Assembly: GCA_033002965.1 (NCBI GenBank) | Contig: JAURVB010000133.1 | Location: 62,001 to 126,000 of the forward strand | Reading direction: 5' to 3' | Length of the DNA stretch: 64,000 bases | Source of the DNA: Piper betle | Taxonomy: Eukaryota; Streptophyta; Magnoliopsida; Piperales; Piperaceae | Shown: piece after piece, positions 1 through 11,500 of the stretch | Layout: the number at the start of each line of letters is the position of its first letter | How positions within the stretch are numbered: the stretch's first letter is position 1 | Notes under the pieces: generated by a model | Told to the model about the DNA's origin: nothing | The model's database searches: none | Seen by the model: only the letters and a program-made list of their open reading frames with translations | Made by a program: the position numbers and the translations under genes

Positions 1-176
1 CTATGAACAAGTACAACCAAATTATCTTACCATCAATGGCTATCTACTTTATTTAAAAGTTATAACATCTGACTACCATTTAACCAAGCTCAACATTCAA
101 AATACAACATTATATATATATATAAATTATGAACAAGAAGTAACAAATAAGATTAACATTTAAAACTTGCTCATAC

Positions 177-2787
177 CTTCACTTTGTCTCTGATTAAAAG
201 TAGGAAATGGTACTCAGAAACAGCAAGTGACTTTGGCTTAACATCTTCACCTGACTCACTCAATATTGAGTAGTTCAGTAAAGCCTTGTTCTCTACAAAG
301 TTCTCGTCTCCATCAGATGAACTATATCATGTACTTAAAAATTACTCACATGTTCACTCAGCAGTAAAAGTTGCAATTAGTAATAGAAAAAACAGACAGT
401 CGTACACAAGTTAATTACAACTGATTCCATCATAGTAAATCATGTCATCCGCTATATTCTTAGTCAGAAGCCAAAACTCATTCTTCTGATGGTCCAATTA
501 AATAGTGCTGGTCCTTCTCTATGTAAAAATTTCAGTGAAATATTTATAATAAAGAATTAAGAGTCGATTCCCGCATGGGAACAAACATGTAAGAGTGCAA
601 ACAAGCCAAGTCGGTTCGCAAGCACTTTACATTTGACTAGGTTTGGCTTCAACTCGTGCTCATTAATTTTGTGCTTGTAAAAAATACTCGGCTTGAAATG
701 GACAGCTCATTAAACTGTGAACAAAACTTAAACTAAAGAGTTTTCGGTTCGACTCAGCTCGAAACTCAAGTTCGATGAGTTTGACCTCAAAAAATACTCA
801 GCTCGACTCAGTTCATGCGATATCTTTAATGTCAAGTTGTTCATATAAGTTAATAATTTCAATAGCATCAATAATTAATTATAGGTAAGTATTGCTAGGA
901 CTTAACACACTACTTAATTGCTAACTATTTAGCTAGTTTGATATTAGCTTTTCCAAAGCAAAATATAACAAATATAACTTGTCAAACTTACTAATACTAA
1001 ATTACTAATTCATAGTGGTCGGGTAACCGTACTTACTAGTTCCCTAGTTAATAAGTGGTTACTTCATAATAATTAATACATGTAGTAGTTATAAACTACT
1101 TATTAATGTATACTTAGTACTAATTACTACTAACTAGTAATTAGTGTGGAGGGCTTACTACTTAAAGGGGGAATAATCAAGCCAAGTTATTTTGCGAGAA
1201 AAATATTTTTTTAGTTCAGCTTGAAAGAGCATACATGTTTCAATAATACATTTATTTTAAAATTTTATCACTTCTGCTTGTGAATTGAAAAATCTTAACA
1301 TAAAAAATGGCTTTGAATTCAAGTGAAACCATCAAATTGCTCGACTCGGCTCATTTACACCCCTACTTGCATTACATATAAAAGGAAATAAGCTTGCAAA
1401 GCACTTTTATGAAAATTTAATTGAACAACAATCAGGAATGCAGCATCAATACCATAATTTGTTGGTAAATGGAAAAATCACACAAAATGCAATGAAACAC
1501 ACAATCTCACTTGTTACCTGTGTTGTGCTACAAAGTGTAGGCCACCATGGTAAATACCCGCCCCAGACAGCCATGCAAAGTGCTCAGCTCTTTTTTGCTT
1601 GATATAGAAATGCAGTTCACTATAGTCAGAGCATGAAATATAACAGATTCTTAGATTCCAAGTGCATGTAGCATTTCATATTATTGTAGAAGTTGAATTG
1701 GCTTGGTGTGAATTACTTGCCTGTTTGGTATTTCACCAGGTAGTTCCATAAAGTGAACGGCACGATTCAAATAGCTGGTGAATAAAGTCTCCAAGAAAAT
1801 AATCATTATATGTCAGCACCACAAAAAAACATTTGCCAAACTTAACCTGAATGATTTGCAGAATGACCAATTATGCCTTCCAATACCAACCTCCAATGAA
1901 CCAATACCAGCAAACGAATACAGGCGGGTAGGAGTTACAGCCATCACATAGTATCTGGTTGTGCTACCAACACTAGTAGTTTCCATCTATGATGCAGGCA
2001 GAATGATAATACATAAATCAGCAACAGGAAAGATCAAATATATGCGGGATATGATAATGTGCCTGACGGGGGAAAAGAGCATATCACCCAACACCTGTAA
2101 ACCAGTGAATGCTTCCGGAAGTTCAGACAACTCAAAGAGCAGCTTAATATACTTCTCCTTTTTATCTTTTTCATCAACTGTCATTTCATAAAGCTGGCCA
2201 CTGTCTGTGCCTAGCACGATTTCTCGCGTCGAAGCTGGAAAGCAGATAACCATAATTTATACAACCATCAAGAACACAAAACAAACAAACAAAGGCCACG
2301 ATTGACTCATAAAATTCACCTTCGGTTATCTGCTGACGGTTCCACGCAACACAATTCACCACAACACCTTTCAATTTGCCCAAGATGCGAGGCCTACCCC
2401 ATCTAGCATGAATGTAATAAACCTCAGCACCAGTGCTGCACAACACCGTCACGATACAATGGCTCCCACCCGGATCAACAAAAACCCTATGCACGGCTTG
2501 ATCGCCCCCTCTGCCACCAGAGAGATCGAAATCTGCCCAATTCGGTACATGGTTTCAACTTGATTTCGATTATTTTTTGTTAAACGCAAAAAACACCAAT
2601 GAAAGGAGGGAGGGAAAAATCTACCGACGAAATCGCCGGCGCCGAAATCGTGACGGATGACCCATCCTTTGCTGGTGCCCAAGACAATGACGTCGTTTCC
2701 GGCCGCCAAGCAGGTGATGGTGCCGTGCCCCTTCGAGGCCCGCCGCTCAAGAGTGTCCACCTGAAACACGTTCCTCCCGCCCTCCAT
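177..2787 (-). CDS. VPS18: VPS18 homologue, HOPS/CORVET core subunit (5' part)
   Basis: Encodes the N-terminal 309 residues of a VPS18/Pep3/deep-orange protein, which in HOPS and CORVET tethers membranes for fusion at the vacuole and late endosome. Seven coding exons read on the minus strand: 2625-2787, 2320-2532, 2095-2234, 1891-1986, 1721-1788, 1518-1619 and 177-321. All phases join without a stop. Recognisable blocks are AAGNDVIVLGTSKGW (exon 1), VFVDPGGSHC and AWNRQQITE (exon 2), DEKDKKEKYIKLLFEL (exon 3), YYVMAVTPTRLYSF (exon 4), AVHFMELPGEIPN (exon 5) and ENKALL/EYHFLLL (exon 7). These match the N-terminal beta-propeller of plant VPS18. The start is the ATG at 2787, because an in-frame TGA lies just upstream and the residues after it align with the Arabidopsis N-terminus as I recall it. 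The alpha-solenoid and C-terminal RING exons lie beyond position 1. Intron 5 uses a GC donor. Confidence 0.95.
590..1365. mobile_element. hAT-like MITE in VPS18 intron 6
   Basis: The element lies in the intron between exons 6 and 7 (322-1517). Its left end TAAGAGTGCAAACAAGCC and the reverse complement of its right end TAGGGGTGTAAATGAGCC form an imperfect terminal inverted repeat. Subterminal sequence is rich in CTCGA/GAGCT words (630-830, 1340-1350), and the core is AT-rich with short palindromes (1020-1145). It resembles the element at 44729-45368. The flanking 8-mers CAAACATG and CTTGCATT no longer match well, so the target duplication is eroded or the ends are slightly off. Confidence 0.55.
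1620..1720 (-). other. GC-AG intron 5 of VPS18
   Basis: The donor reads AG|GCAAGT at 1721/1720, the consensus of plant GC-AG introns, and the acceptor AG is at 1621-1620. Joining here gives AAC AG|T GAA CTG, in frame with the conserved EIPNSELHF context. The only nearby GT (nine bases on) would produce an immediate TGA, so it cannot be the donor. Confidence 0.88.
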
Positions 2788-3413
2788 GACGACCTGCAGT
2801 TTGCCCAAACCAATGACGCCATCCACGATTGATCATCCCCACTCGACACACAAATCCCTAAATAAATGTGGTATAAACAGGAACAACGAGGGATAGAGAG
2901 AGGAAGCGCTTACCGATTCCTTAAATTCTTGCGGTGGCGACGATGGCGGGGTGGAAGAAATTGTTTTCGAAGAGAGGGTGTTGTGAGGTAGAGGCCGGGG
3001 AAACTAGAATATCGCAAAGCCAAGTCTCCGACTGGGTGAAAAAGGCGTGCTGCTTGGACCTTGGTCTGGTCCAGCCAACTTGAATTTTGATGTTAAGTCC
3101 AAGAAAAAAATTTTAATTGTATTTTTTAATTATTATAACATAATTCATATACAATTTTGTTTTTCACAATTTATCCTCTGTATAATTGTCATGTTCTACT
3201 CCCTTACCTTAAAGCCCCCAAGATTTTTTCGCACTTGTCACCGTCCATCGTTTCTTGTGTCATAGTTATAGTTCTGGCCTATAGTAATTTTGTGGGCCTC
3301 TTAATATTTATTAATTCAAAATTATAATAATTATTATTTATTTACTGGAAAGTATTGGATTATAATTTTACTTAAATTATGTTTGAAAATGTTAATATAT
3401 TTATAAGTATACT
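2788..3413 (-). promoter_or_regulatory. VPS18 leader and upstream region
   Basis: This is the presumed 5' UTR and promoter. Two ATGs at 2836 and 2822 precede the main start, both out of frame with it. A possible short leader intron (donor ATCG|GTAAGC at 2914/2913, acceptor TTTAG at about 2858) would be only 56 bp, which is short for plants and therefore doubtful. I cannot place a TATA box or transcription start. From about 3,090 the sequence is plain AT-rich DNA. Confidence 0.4.
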
Positions 3414-3745
3414 TCTATATTAAAATTTGTTACTTAATAATATATACTTTATTTAGATTTTTATTATTTTTATATATTTATTTATTTATTGTTATTTATT
3501 ATTAAAAACCTAGGGTGTGATTTTAATCAAATTGAAAATCCTTAAAAATAAATTCTATTTAGTTATTAAATTTTAAATTAATTTTTTAAATATTTTCCCA
3601 TAACAATATTTTTGTTAAATATAAATAATATTTATTTTTTATTTAAAAATAATATCATAATAATTCTAAAATTAATTTTGTATATTCTTAATATATATTA
3701 TTAATAAATATTAAATATACCCGAACATCACGGGTCTTTGGCTAG
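3414..3745 (+). mobile_element. Possible small non-autonomous Helitron
   Basis: The 3' end has the Helitron layout: stem ACCCG (3719-3723), loop AACATCA, stem CGGGT (3731-3735), a six-base spacer, then CTAG (3742-3745) followed by T. A candidate 5' end TCTATATTAAAA begins at 3414 after a T. The body is more than 80% A+T and has no ORF. The 3' signature is seen directly; the 5' boundary is a guess. Confidence 0.4.
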
Positions 3746-3842
3746 TTTAACTAAAATTTTGCTTAACATACTCGAGTTAGTTTTATATTTTAACCCTCTT
3801 TATATTAAAGTGCTAGGGCTTTCTTTCGTTCTCATCTAGTTT

Positions 3843-3874
<32 letters not shown>

Positions 3875-5104
3875 ATTAGGTAAGTCTAATATTGATAGTG
3901 AAAGGTGTTTATGTAAAAGTGAACTAAATATGAACACCTTGCCAAAAGAATTAGATCCTCACAATACTTAGACCTTTATAATGATCGCAAATAGATAATT
4001 AAAGTGAAAATGATTTAAACACAATAATAAGATAATTACAAATAAATAATCAAAATAAGTATAAGTGAATGATATGCAAGACAATATAATGATTCCAATT
4101 AAGTGGTGTGTGAGACATCAAAGTTCAAATGCACAAAATTACTTGTTTTGGCGAAATAATCAAACCATGAAAATTACTAAGTGATCTTAACTTTGATTCA
4201 CTTAGTTCTTTAAATTGAACAAGTCAAACACAAGAAAAATAAAAGAAGTATGCAACAAATCAAATTAAAATATTGCACACAAAGATAGAAGTCAAGAGAG
4301 AAGATACAAAAGAATTTTAAAAAGTTTACCAATTAGTACTCCTCTCTTCCAGCCCACCAAATCCCTTAGTTGGGTAGGTATTTATAGTTTCACTATAACA
4401 ACCAAATTGTACAACTTACAAACAACCATAAGACATCCTTTACAAACACCAAGTGTCAAGTAACTTGCACTTACAAACCCTCATCAAGCACTCACCAAGT
4501 ATCAAGGAAGCTTGTACTTCTAACCTCTAGCAACCTCCAACAAGCCTTTCTTTATAAGTATAAAGTGCCAAGAAACCTTACAAGCTACAAGCCTTCCTTA
4601 TTAAGTACCTCCCAAGTACCAAGAAGTCTTGCAACCAACTTCAAAAACCTTTAAAGCAATCGTCACTTAAAGCTACACCTCCTTTTACAAGCTCACACCT
4701 TGAGTCTTGGGATGTTTAATCCAAACACCCTCCTTCTCTAAACAAGATATTCGCGCATTCTCCTCATACTTTTGAGAGTTTACAAATTAGTTCAAATACA
4801 CTTCAATAAACCTCACATAATGTAAAAACTAGGCTTTTCACTTGATGGTTTTAGTTTTGGTTCAGTCGTGATCCTCATTGAGTTGTTCGCTCGATCCTTT
4901 TTGTCACATTCTTATATATGGTATATATGTACGAGTCACAACCTTAGTCTCTCTTAGTGCTCAACAACATCTGGCTATACATTACACTATCTTGGCTCTT
5001 ATTTTCAATTTTATTTGAGTCGAGCTTATTTAGGTTCAAGATCAAGTCCCTCGTGAGTTTAGGCTGTTTACCATATGTTTGGAACCCTTTAAGTATGATC
5101 CTAA
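3746..5104. other. AT-rich intergenic DNA, no gene seen
   Basis: No coding similarity or RNA gene was recognised. A trinucleotide run of TAA/ATT units lies at about 3843-3876. The stretch 3,900-4,800 is moderately complex and may be very old retrotransposon sequence, but nothing identifies it. Confidence 0.4.
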
Positions 5105-6004
5105 TATAACACCCTAATTCGGCCCACAAAATGAACTAAATCAATTAATAAATTATGAGATACTAATGCATAACCCATTAAAATTGAGAACCAAGAAAAA
5201 ATAACCTAACCACTCAAGACGTCAAAAAACGCAACTCGAAAGAATCTAATGCACAAACAACACCATAATGCAGGCGAGACACTTAGGGTTTGGCTCATGA
5301 AAATAGGACATCCTAAATGAGACGAATTTACACAGGAGACAAAGTGTTTGGAGAAAATCCGGCCAAGCCTCCCCTATAAATAAGATAATAGAAAAATTAC
5401 ACAACTTTTATAATTAGCATTTAATCACAAAAAATTTACAAAACAGTTCATAATATCATCTAGCATTCCTAGAAATATTTCTATGGCATTACGCCACATT
5501 TTTAGATCATTCATAATACATTTGATAGAGATTTCACATTCATTAGGATGCTGATTTGTCTAGTCCTCACATGGATTCTTCTCGTGCAATTACAAATCAT
5601 AGAAACTCCTCCAACCCATGTTCCTTCTTCGTTCTGTGTACCTACAAAAGTAATATAGTTTCATGTACTTGGATTATTTAACCATCAGTTTCAGGGCTAT
5701 GAGGTTTGGAGACACCTGCACAAAATAAGTTAGACATGTGTACCACAGTTACTTAAACAAAAGCTAGCAAATTATCATGATGTCATATCACAAAGTACAA
5801 GCCGGCATGGGTTACAACACAATCATAAGGCCACAAGACCACAACATCTTCACATAATCTAAGGTCTCACAACATCAACAATACAATGCCATACATAAAA
5901 GAAATAACAAAAGTCCCCAAGCGAAATAACACAACACCAAATGTTGCTCAAGCATCCACCAGCGTCCTCATGATCTGCCCAGCTATACCAGCCAACACCA
6001 AGCC

Positions 6005-8531
6005 TGCTTATATAACAACACGAACCAAGTGTTACTATATAAAACTAAATATCTCATAAATTAATTTTCTATTAATTTTCAAGATTTTAAATAAATCTAT
6101 AACAATAAATTTAATATACAAATGCTCGGAACAATCTAAGCCCCATGAACAGAACCAAAATCTCACTGCCATGCAAACAATCTCGAGAAATAGAATAGTC
6201 CAATAATAGAGTCCTCTAGTTGTCTCGACTCTACCCATCCTTCTATGCTCATACCTGCAGAGGCAATTCCGCATTAGTGATAAAAACACTAAGTCGTATA
6301 ATTACAAGAAATAATTAATATATTCCACAACATCTAAATTACGTCTTTTAGTGATTATGAGTCTATGTTGGGCTCTTAATATGTTGGGAGGGTGGCCGCC
6401 CATCCAGCTACAATCCCATTTATGCGCACACACGTTAAGTGGCCCTCAGTGTGTAGTTACCTGTACAACCCCGAAATTAAAATAATTAGGTTATTTTATT
6501 TTGGGTTTTATAAATCTTAAAACAAACCATAAATAATATTTAATTAAATAAATTCTTAAGAATCAATATCATTTATAACCCATTCGTAATCACTTAATAG
6601 TAAGTTTTTGACTTTTCATTATCACACAAATGATATAGTTATGAGTGATTACGTTCTTTTCTATAAAATTTAGTATAATAACTTCTTAAATTCCATACAT
6701 ATTAATAAAATTTAATATAATGACTTCTTGAATTCCACACATATTCTTCTATATAAAGGAGAGTTCTATTGTTAAATGAAACATCCTCTCGATATCTTAT
6801 GAGCACATTTGGCTTTAGAGAAATTACATTCATATTAGAATCTTGCGTTGAAGTTGCAGATGCCTCATCACAATTTCAGGTTCGTAAAATTACTTAAAAT
6901 GTTATATATTTTGATTTGGGAGTCTTGGTCGGCCTGAGTCCACATTTGATCACCATGCGCCGAGCGCAACCGGGGTCAAAGAATTGGCTCAGTCCAACAC
7001 AAGGCAACACCTTTAAAAAAAATTACTATGTGGGAGTCTTGGTCGACTTGAGTTCATATTCGACCACCATGCGCTAAGCGTGAATTGACTTTTGACACAG
7101 GGAAGTACCCCTTGAAAGATTAAATACATGTCCCTATGCCAAAATGGGTGACAGGGCGCAGTGGTGCAAGACGGCTCATTATGCACTTGTGATACCGAGA
7201 GGGTGAGTCAATGGCAAATATCAGTAACTACAAGCCGAGGGCTACGTAGCGTGTGTGCGCATACATGGGATTGTAGCTGAATGGGCGGCCACCCTCCCAA
7301 CATATTAGGAGCTCAGCATAGGCTCATAATCACTAAAAGACGTAATTCAGATGTTGTGGGGAATATATTAATTATTTCTTGTAATTATACGACTTAGTGT
7401 TTTTATCACTAATGCGGAATTGCCTCCGCGGATATAAGCATGAAAGGATAGGTAGAGTTGGGACAGCTGGAAGACTCTATTATTAGACTATTATTTTCTC
7501 GATATTGTTTGCATGGCAGTGAGATTTTGGTTCAGTTCATGAGGCTTAGATTACTCCGAGCATACAGTGGGATTTTGGTTCAATTCATGGGGCTTAGATT
7601 ACTCCGAGCATTTGTATATTAAATTTATTTTTATGTATTTATTTAAAATCATTGAAAATTAATAGAAAATTAATTTATGAGGCACTTAGTTTCATATAGT
7701 AACACTTAGCTCGTGGCTTGGAATGGGAGTCGTTACATTATCGATATTTGCCATTAATTCACCCTCTCAGTATCACAATTGTATAATCAGTCGTCTTGTG
7801 CCATTGTGCCTTGTCACCCCTTTCGGGATGGGGGCAAGTATTTAATCTTTCAGGGGGTGCTGCCCTGTGTCAGATTGAGTCAATTCATTGACCCTGGTTG
7901 CGCTAGGCGCATGGTAGTCGAATATGAACTCAAATCAACCAAGACTCCCACATAATAATTTTTTTAAGGGTGCTACCCTGTGTCGAACAAAGTTAATTTT
8001 TTAACCACGTTTGCGCTCGGCACACAGTGATCAAAAGTGGACTCAGTTCGACCAAGACTCCCAACTCAAAATATATAATATTTCAAGTAATTATACGAAC
8101 CTGGAATTTTGATGAGGTACCCACAATTACGACACAAGATCTTAATATTGATGTAATTTCTCTAAAGTCAAATGTGCTCACAAGTTATCCAAAGGATATT
8201 TCATTTAACAACAGAACTTTCCTTTGTATAGAAGAATATGTGTAGAATTTAAGAAGTCACTACATTAAATTTTATAAATATGTGTGGAATTTAGAAAGTC
8301 ATTTGTGTGATAACGTAAAGTCAAAAAGTGATTATTAAGTTAATACAAATGGATGTTAAATCCTAAAAATATTATAAATATTATTATACCGATATGCTAA
8401 AGGTTAAAATCAATAATTTATAATATTAATTTTTTTCAATAATTAATTCAATTAAATAATATTTACAGTTCGTTCTAAGATTTACAAAACTCTAAATAAA
8501 ATAACCTAATTATTTTTTTCAGGGTTTTACA
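6005..8531 (-). mobile_element. Outer LTR, minus orientation, interrupted
   Basis: One LTR lies as two pieces, about 6005-6461 and 7738-8531, around a younger LTR of the same family. On the minus strand it starts TGTAAAACCCTGAAAA at 8531. Immediately right of it (8532-8545) is a polypurine-like tract, on the minus strand AAACTGGGGAGATTG, as expected for a 3' LTR. The end near 6005 is diverged and approximate. DNA from 5105 to 6004 beside it shows no recognisable coding and may be flanking or decayed element sequence. Confidence 0.6.
6462..7737 (+). mobile_element. Inner LTR (solo), plus orientation, nested
   Basis: This LTR of about 1.28 kb begins TGTACAACCCCGAAA and ends GGGAGTCGTTACA. Its halves match, inverted, the two pieces of the surrounding LTR, which shows it inserted into an antiparallel relative. 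The flanking 5-mers are TTACC (6457-6461) and TTATC (7738-7742), a target duplication differing by one C/T transition. No internal domain is present, so it is a solo LTR. Confidence 0.7.
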
Positions 8532-8545
8532 ATCTCCCCAGTTTG

Positions 8546-11500
8546 AGAATTTTCATCCTTGAAAATATAATAAGGAGAAAAATTGGGGTATCTCACCTAC
8601 ATAATATAAGAAAATGATTTAAAAACTACGTGCGTCATTGAATTCCAAATAACTAATATAGAAAATCTCAATACTAACAAATTGATAAAATAATCATCCA
8701 CGAGAAATTGAAATGAACTAACTTCTCCACAACACTCTGATCATAAGCAAATGGCCAATAGGGCCTAATCATAATCATAATCACTGATAACCGTACACAT
8801 GGATTGGATAGTAGCTCATAATAACATGCAAGTAATATGAGCAATAAGGCGTAGCTGATAATCATTGCAACACTGTATGATCTGCATATACTCCATAGAG
8901 GCATCCATGCCGAGATATACAACGAAAATATACACTGCTAGCAGATAGTAAGATGGTATCATATACATAAGACCATCACTGAGCACCACACTTGGGTACC
9001 GACTGGGCCCCTTAGTGATGCCATACATCTCATCCATCTCGCATGCAAGCCAATATCTAAAAACGTAATACATGTATAATGTATGGACATGAACACTTCT
9101 AATAGTGCTAATGTGTGACTTTGAACTAAATCTTATACTTTCAAAATCTCATCAAGAGATCTCATCCTTAAGGTTTTATCAATCCAGAAGATTGATTAAA
9201 TGACGCATAGGTAGTTGTATCCAATATAATGCTACTAACTCATTCTACAATATAAATCAAATCATGTAGCCAAACAGAAGATCAAGCATAAGAGAGTCCT
9301 AGCAGACCTGAAAAGAGCTCCTCGACCTACCGCAGCAAGCCCAACTCCAATCGGCCTAGCGATGCTGACAACTAGATGATCTTGTATGATGAATGCATGC
9401 AATGCATGAATAGTCCTAAATACAACAAGGATGCATGACATGCAACATGAAATTAAATAAACACACAAGTGCTTTGATTTGATAATTATGTTCATACATG
9501 AATTCTGATATAGTGAAATAAGTTGAACAGGTAAATAAATTGTGTGTTGAATTGTGACTTCGGTATATTAAGAACATTAATTGGGCTTAGACCCACACAA
9601 TTGGGATGTTGAAAGTTGTCGATGTAAGGGATCTAGATACCTAAGCTTGAGATATCCTAATACATTACACACTAGCGCAATTTTTGAATTATTATTAAAA
9701 TAATCTAATTTGATTGGTAAGTTTGTTGGTAGCCCAACAGTTAAATCACCAATGCGAATTTAGATCTGTAACTTGAAAGATGTTGAATCGGATGGATTTA
9801 GTTGGCTTTGGTGGAGTGAATTGAGATGTCATCATCACCCTATCCAATTGTGCGAATAATGATTTTTATTAATTGGATATTTTATCATTTATTAAATTAA
9901 TTACTTTCATTGTAAAATTAATTAAGATTACATGGTGGGTTCGTTTTAAAATTAAACACACACGAAAATTATTATTATGATGTTTATTTAATTAATTAAT
10001 ATTTGACGCATGACCCAAGACAACTCATAGGCAATCCAATTTATTAAGTTCAAATCTTTTAAGTGTTACAATGTTAATTAGATAATTTTGGTAGCATTTA
10101 CTCCAAACAATCATTAAAAACACAAAAACACAACCTAAAAATTATTAGACGTGAAAATTTTATACAAAAATCAATTTTTTATAATGATCTAACATGTAAA
10201 ACATATTTAATAATATACCAAAATAATCAAAATGATATGATATTCATGATTCTAATAAGATCTACGTGAAACAATGCAAATCATAAAAAACAACTAACGA
10301 GAAAGGGGAGAAAAGCGTACCTAGAGGAAGGGGAAGAAAGGGGGGAAAGGAGGAGGATAAAAGAGGGGGGAATGGGTGGAAAAGAAGGTGAAAAGGTAAG
10401 AGAAGGGGGTTGGACAAAGTCCAATGGGGGGGGGGGGGGGGAGGAGAAAAGAGAGGGTTTGGGGAAGAAGCAGCTAGGTTTTTAAAAAACCAAACCAACG
10501 CCAGTGCAAAGGATTCCTAGGGGTGCCCTTGAGTGGCACCCTGGCACCACAGGTAGGGCACACACACAACATACGTGTGGGGAACAAAGGCCCTATAGGG
10601 TGCCTTTCGCTCTAAGCACCTTTGCACCTGACACTTAGCTACGACAAGACAAAATGGAACAAAAGAGAAAAGTGAAGGAAGAAGAAGGAAGGAAAGTTAG
10701 GGAAAGGTAGGGAAAAGGGTTGGGACAACTTCTAACACACGACTAGGGCTCGTGAGTATGCTGAGGATGCATGCAATATGACTCTAACATGACATACGAC
10801 CCTAAGCTAACTAAACACCAAAACAAAAACAAGACCAAGACTTGGCAATTGGGGCCGACCAAATGAAACTCGATGACAAATATACCCAAAGCTTATGTCC
10901 ACAACAACACACAAGGACCCACTTAGCACTAACCCAATTGAATCAAGTCAAATTAAAGCCAAACCGGTTGTAAAAACATTGAGTCGACGGGTCGGATTTT
11001 ACACCTAGCCCTTGCGGGACCCATGGAGTAGTTCTCGAGGTCACCCGACCCGCCCGAAGGTTAAAAATCCTAGGCATGCAAAAACTGTGCTGAGTGACCT
11101 TGCACTTGTGTCTTAATTGTTTTTGGACAGGGTTTGGATGCAAGGGCGCCCTTGTGCCCAAATAAGGGTTTGTGTGTGTTTTTACTGACCCAAAGGAGCT
11201 AGGATAGCACCTTTGTGCCCAAACTTTGACTGATATTTCATATAGCTCAGTTCAGCGAGTTCACACATTCTGGATCTGTCAATCCATAGTCCGACTTTCA
11301 GAGGATAACACAAAGGCGTTGGGAGAGCGCCCTTGCGCGGGAGCTATTTCATTTTTCATAAATATAGCCCTTCTCCACCCATTTTCTCTCTTCCACCCAA
11401 CCTTACCTTCTTCTCCTCTCTTCCCCAGTTCTTCCCCACCTCCTCCCAGCCTTCTCAAGCCTCTCATAGTTTGGCCAACCCCTAGGGTTGTAGGTATTGT

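Noticed and set aside
2449..2826. VPS18 start at 2826
   Set aside because: The codon there is GTG, not ATG, and an in-frame TGA lies just upstream; the first usable ATG is at 2787.
10426..10441. Run of 16 G as a G-quadruplex or regulatory site
   Set aside because: It sits in a degraded purine-rich repeat with no gene nearby; run length may be an assembly artefact.
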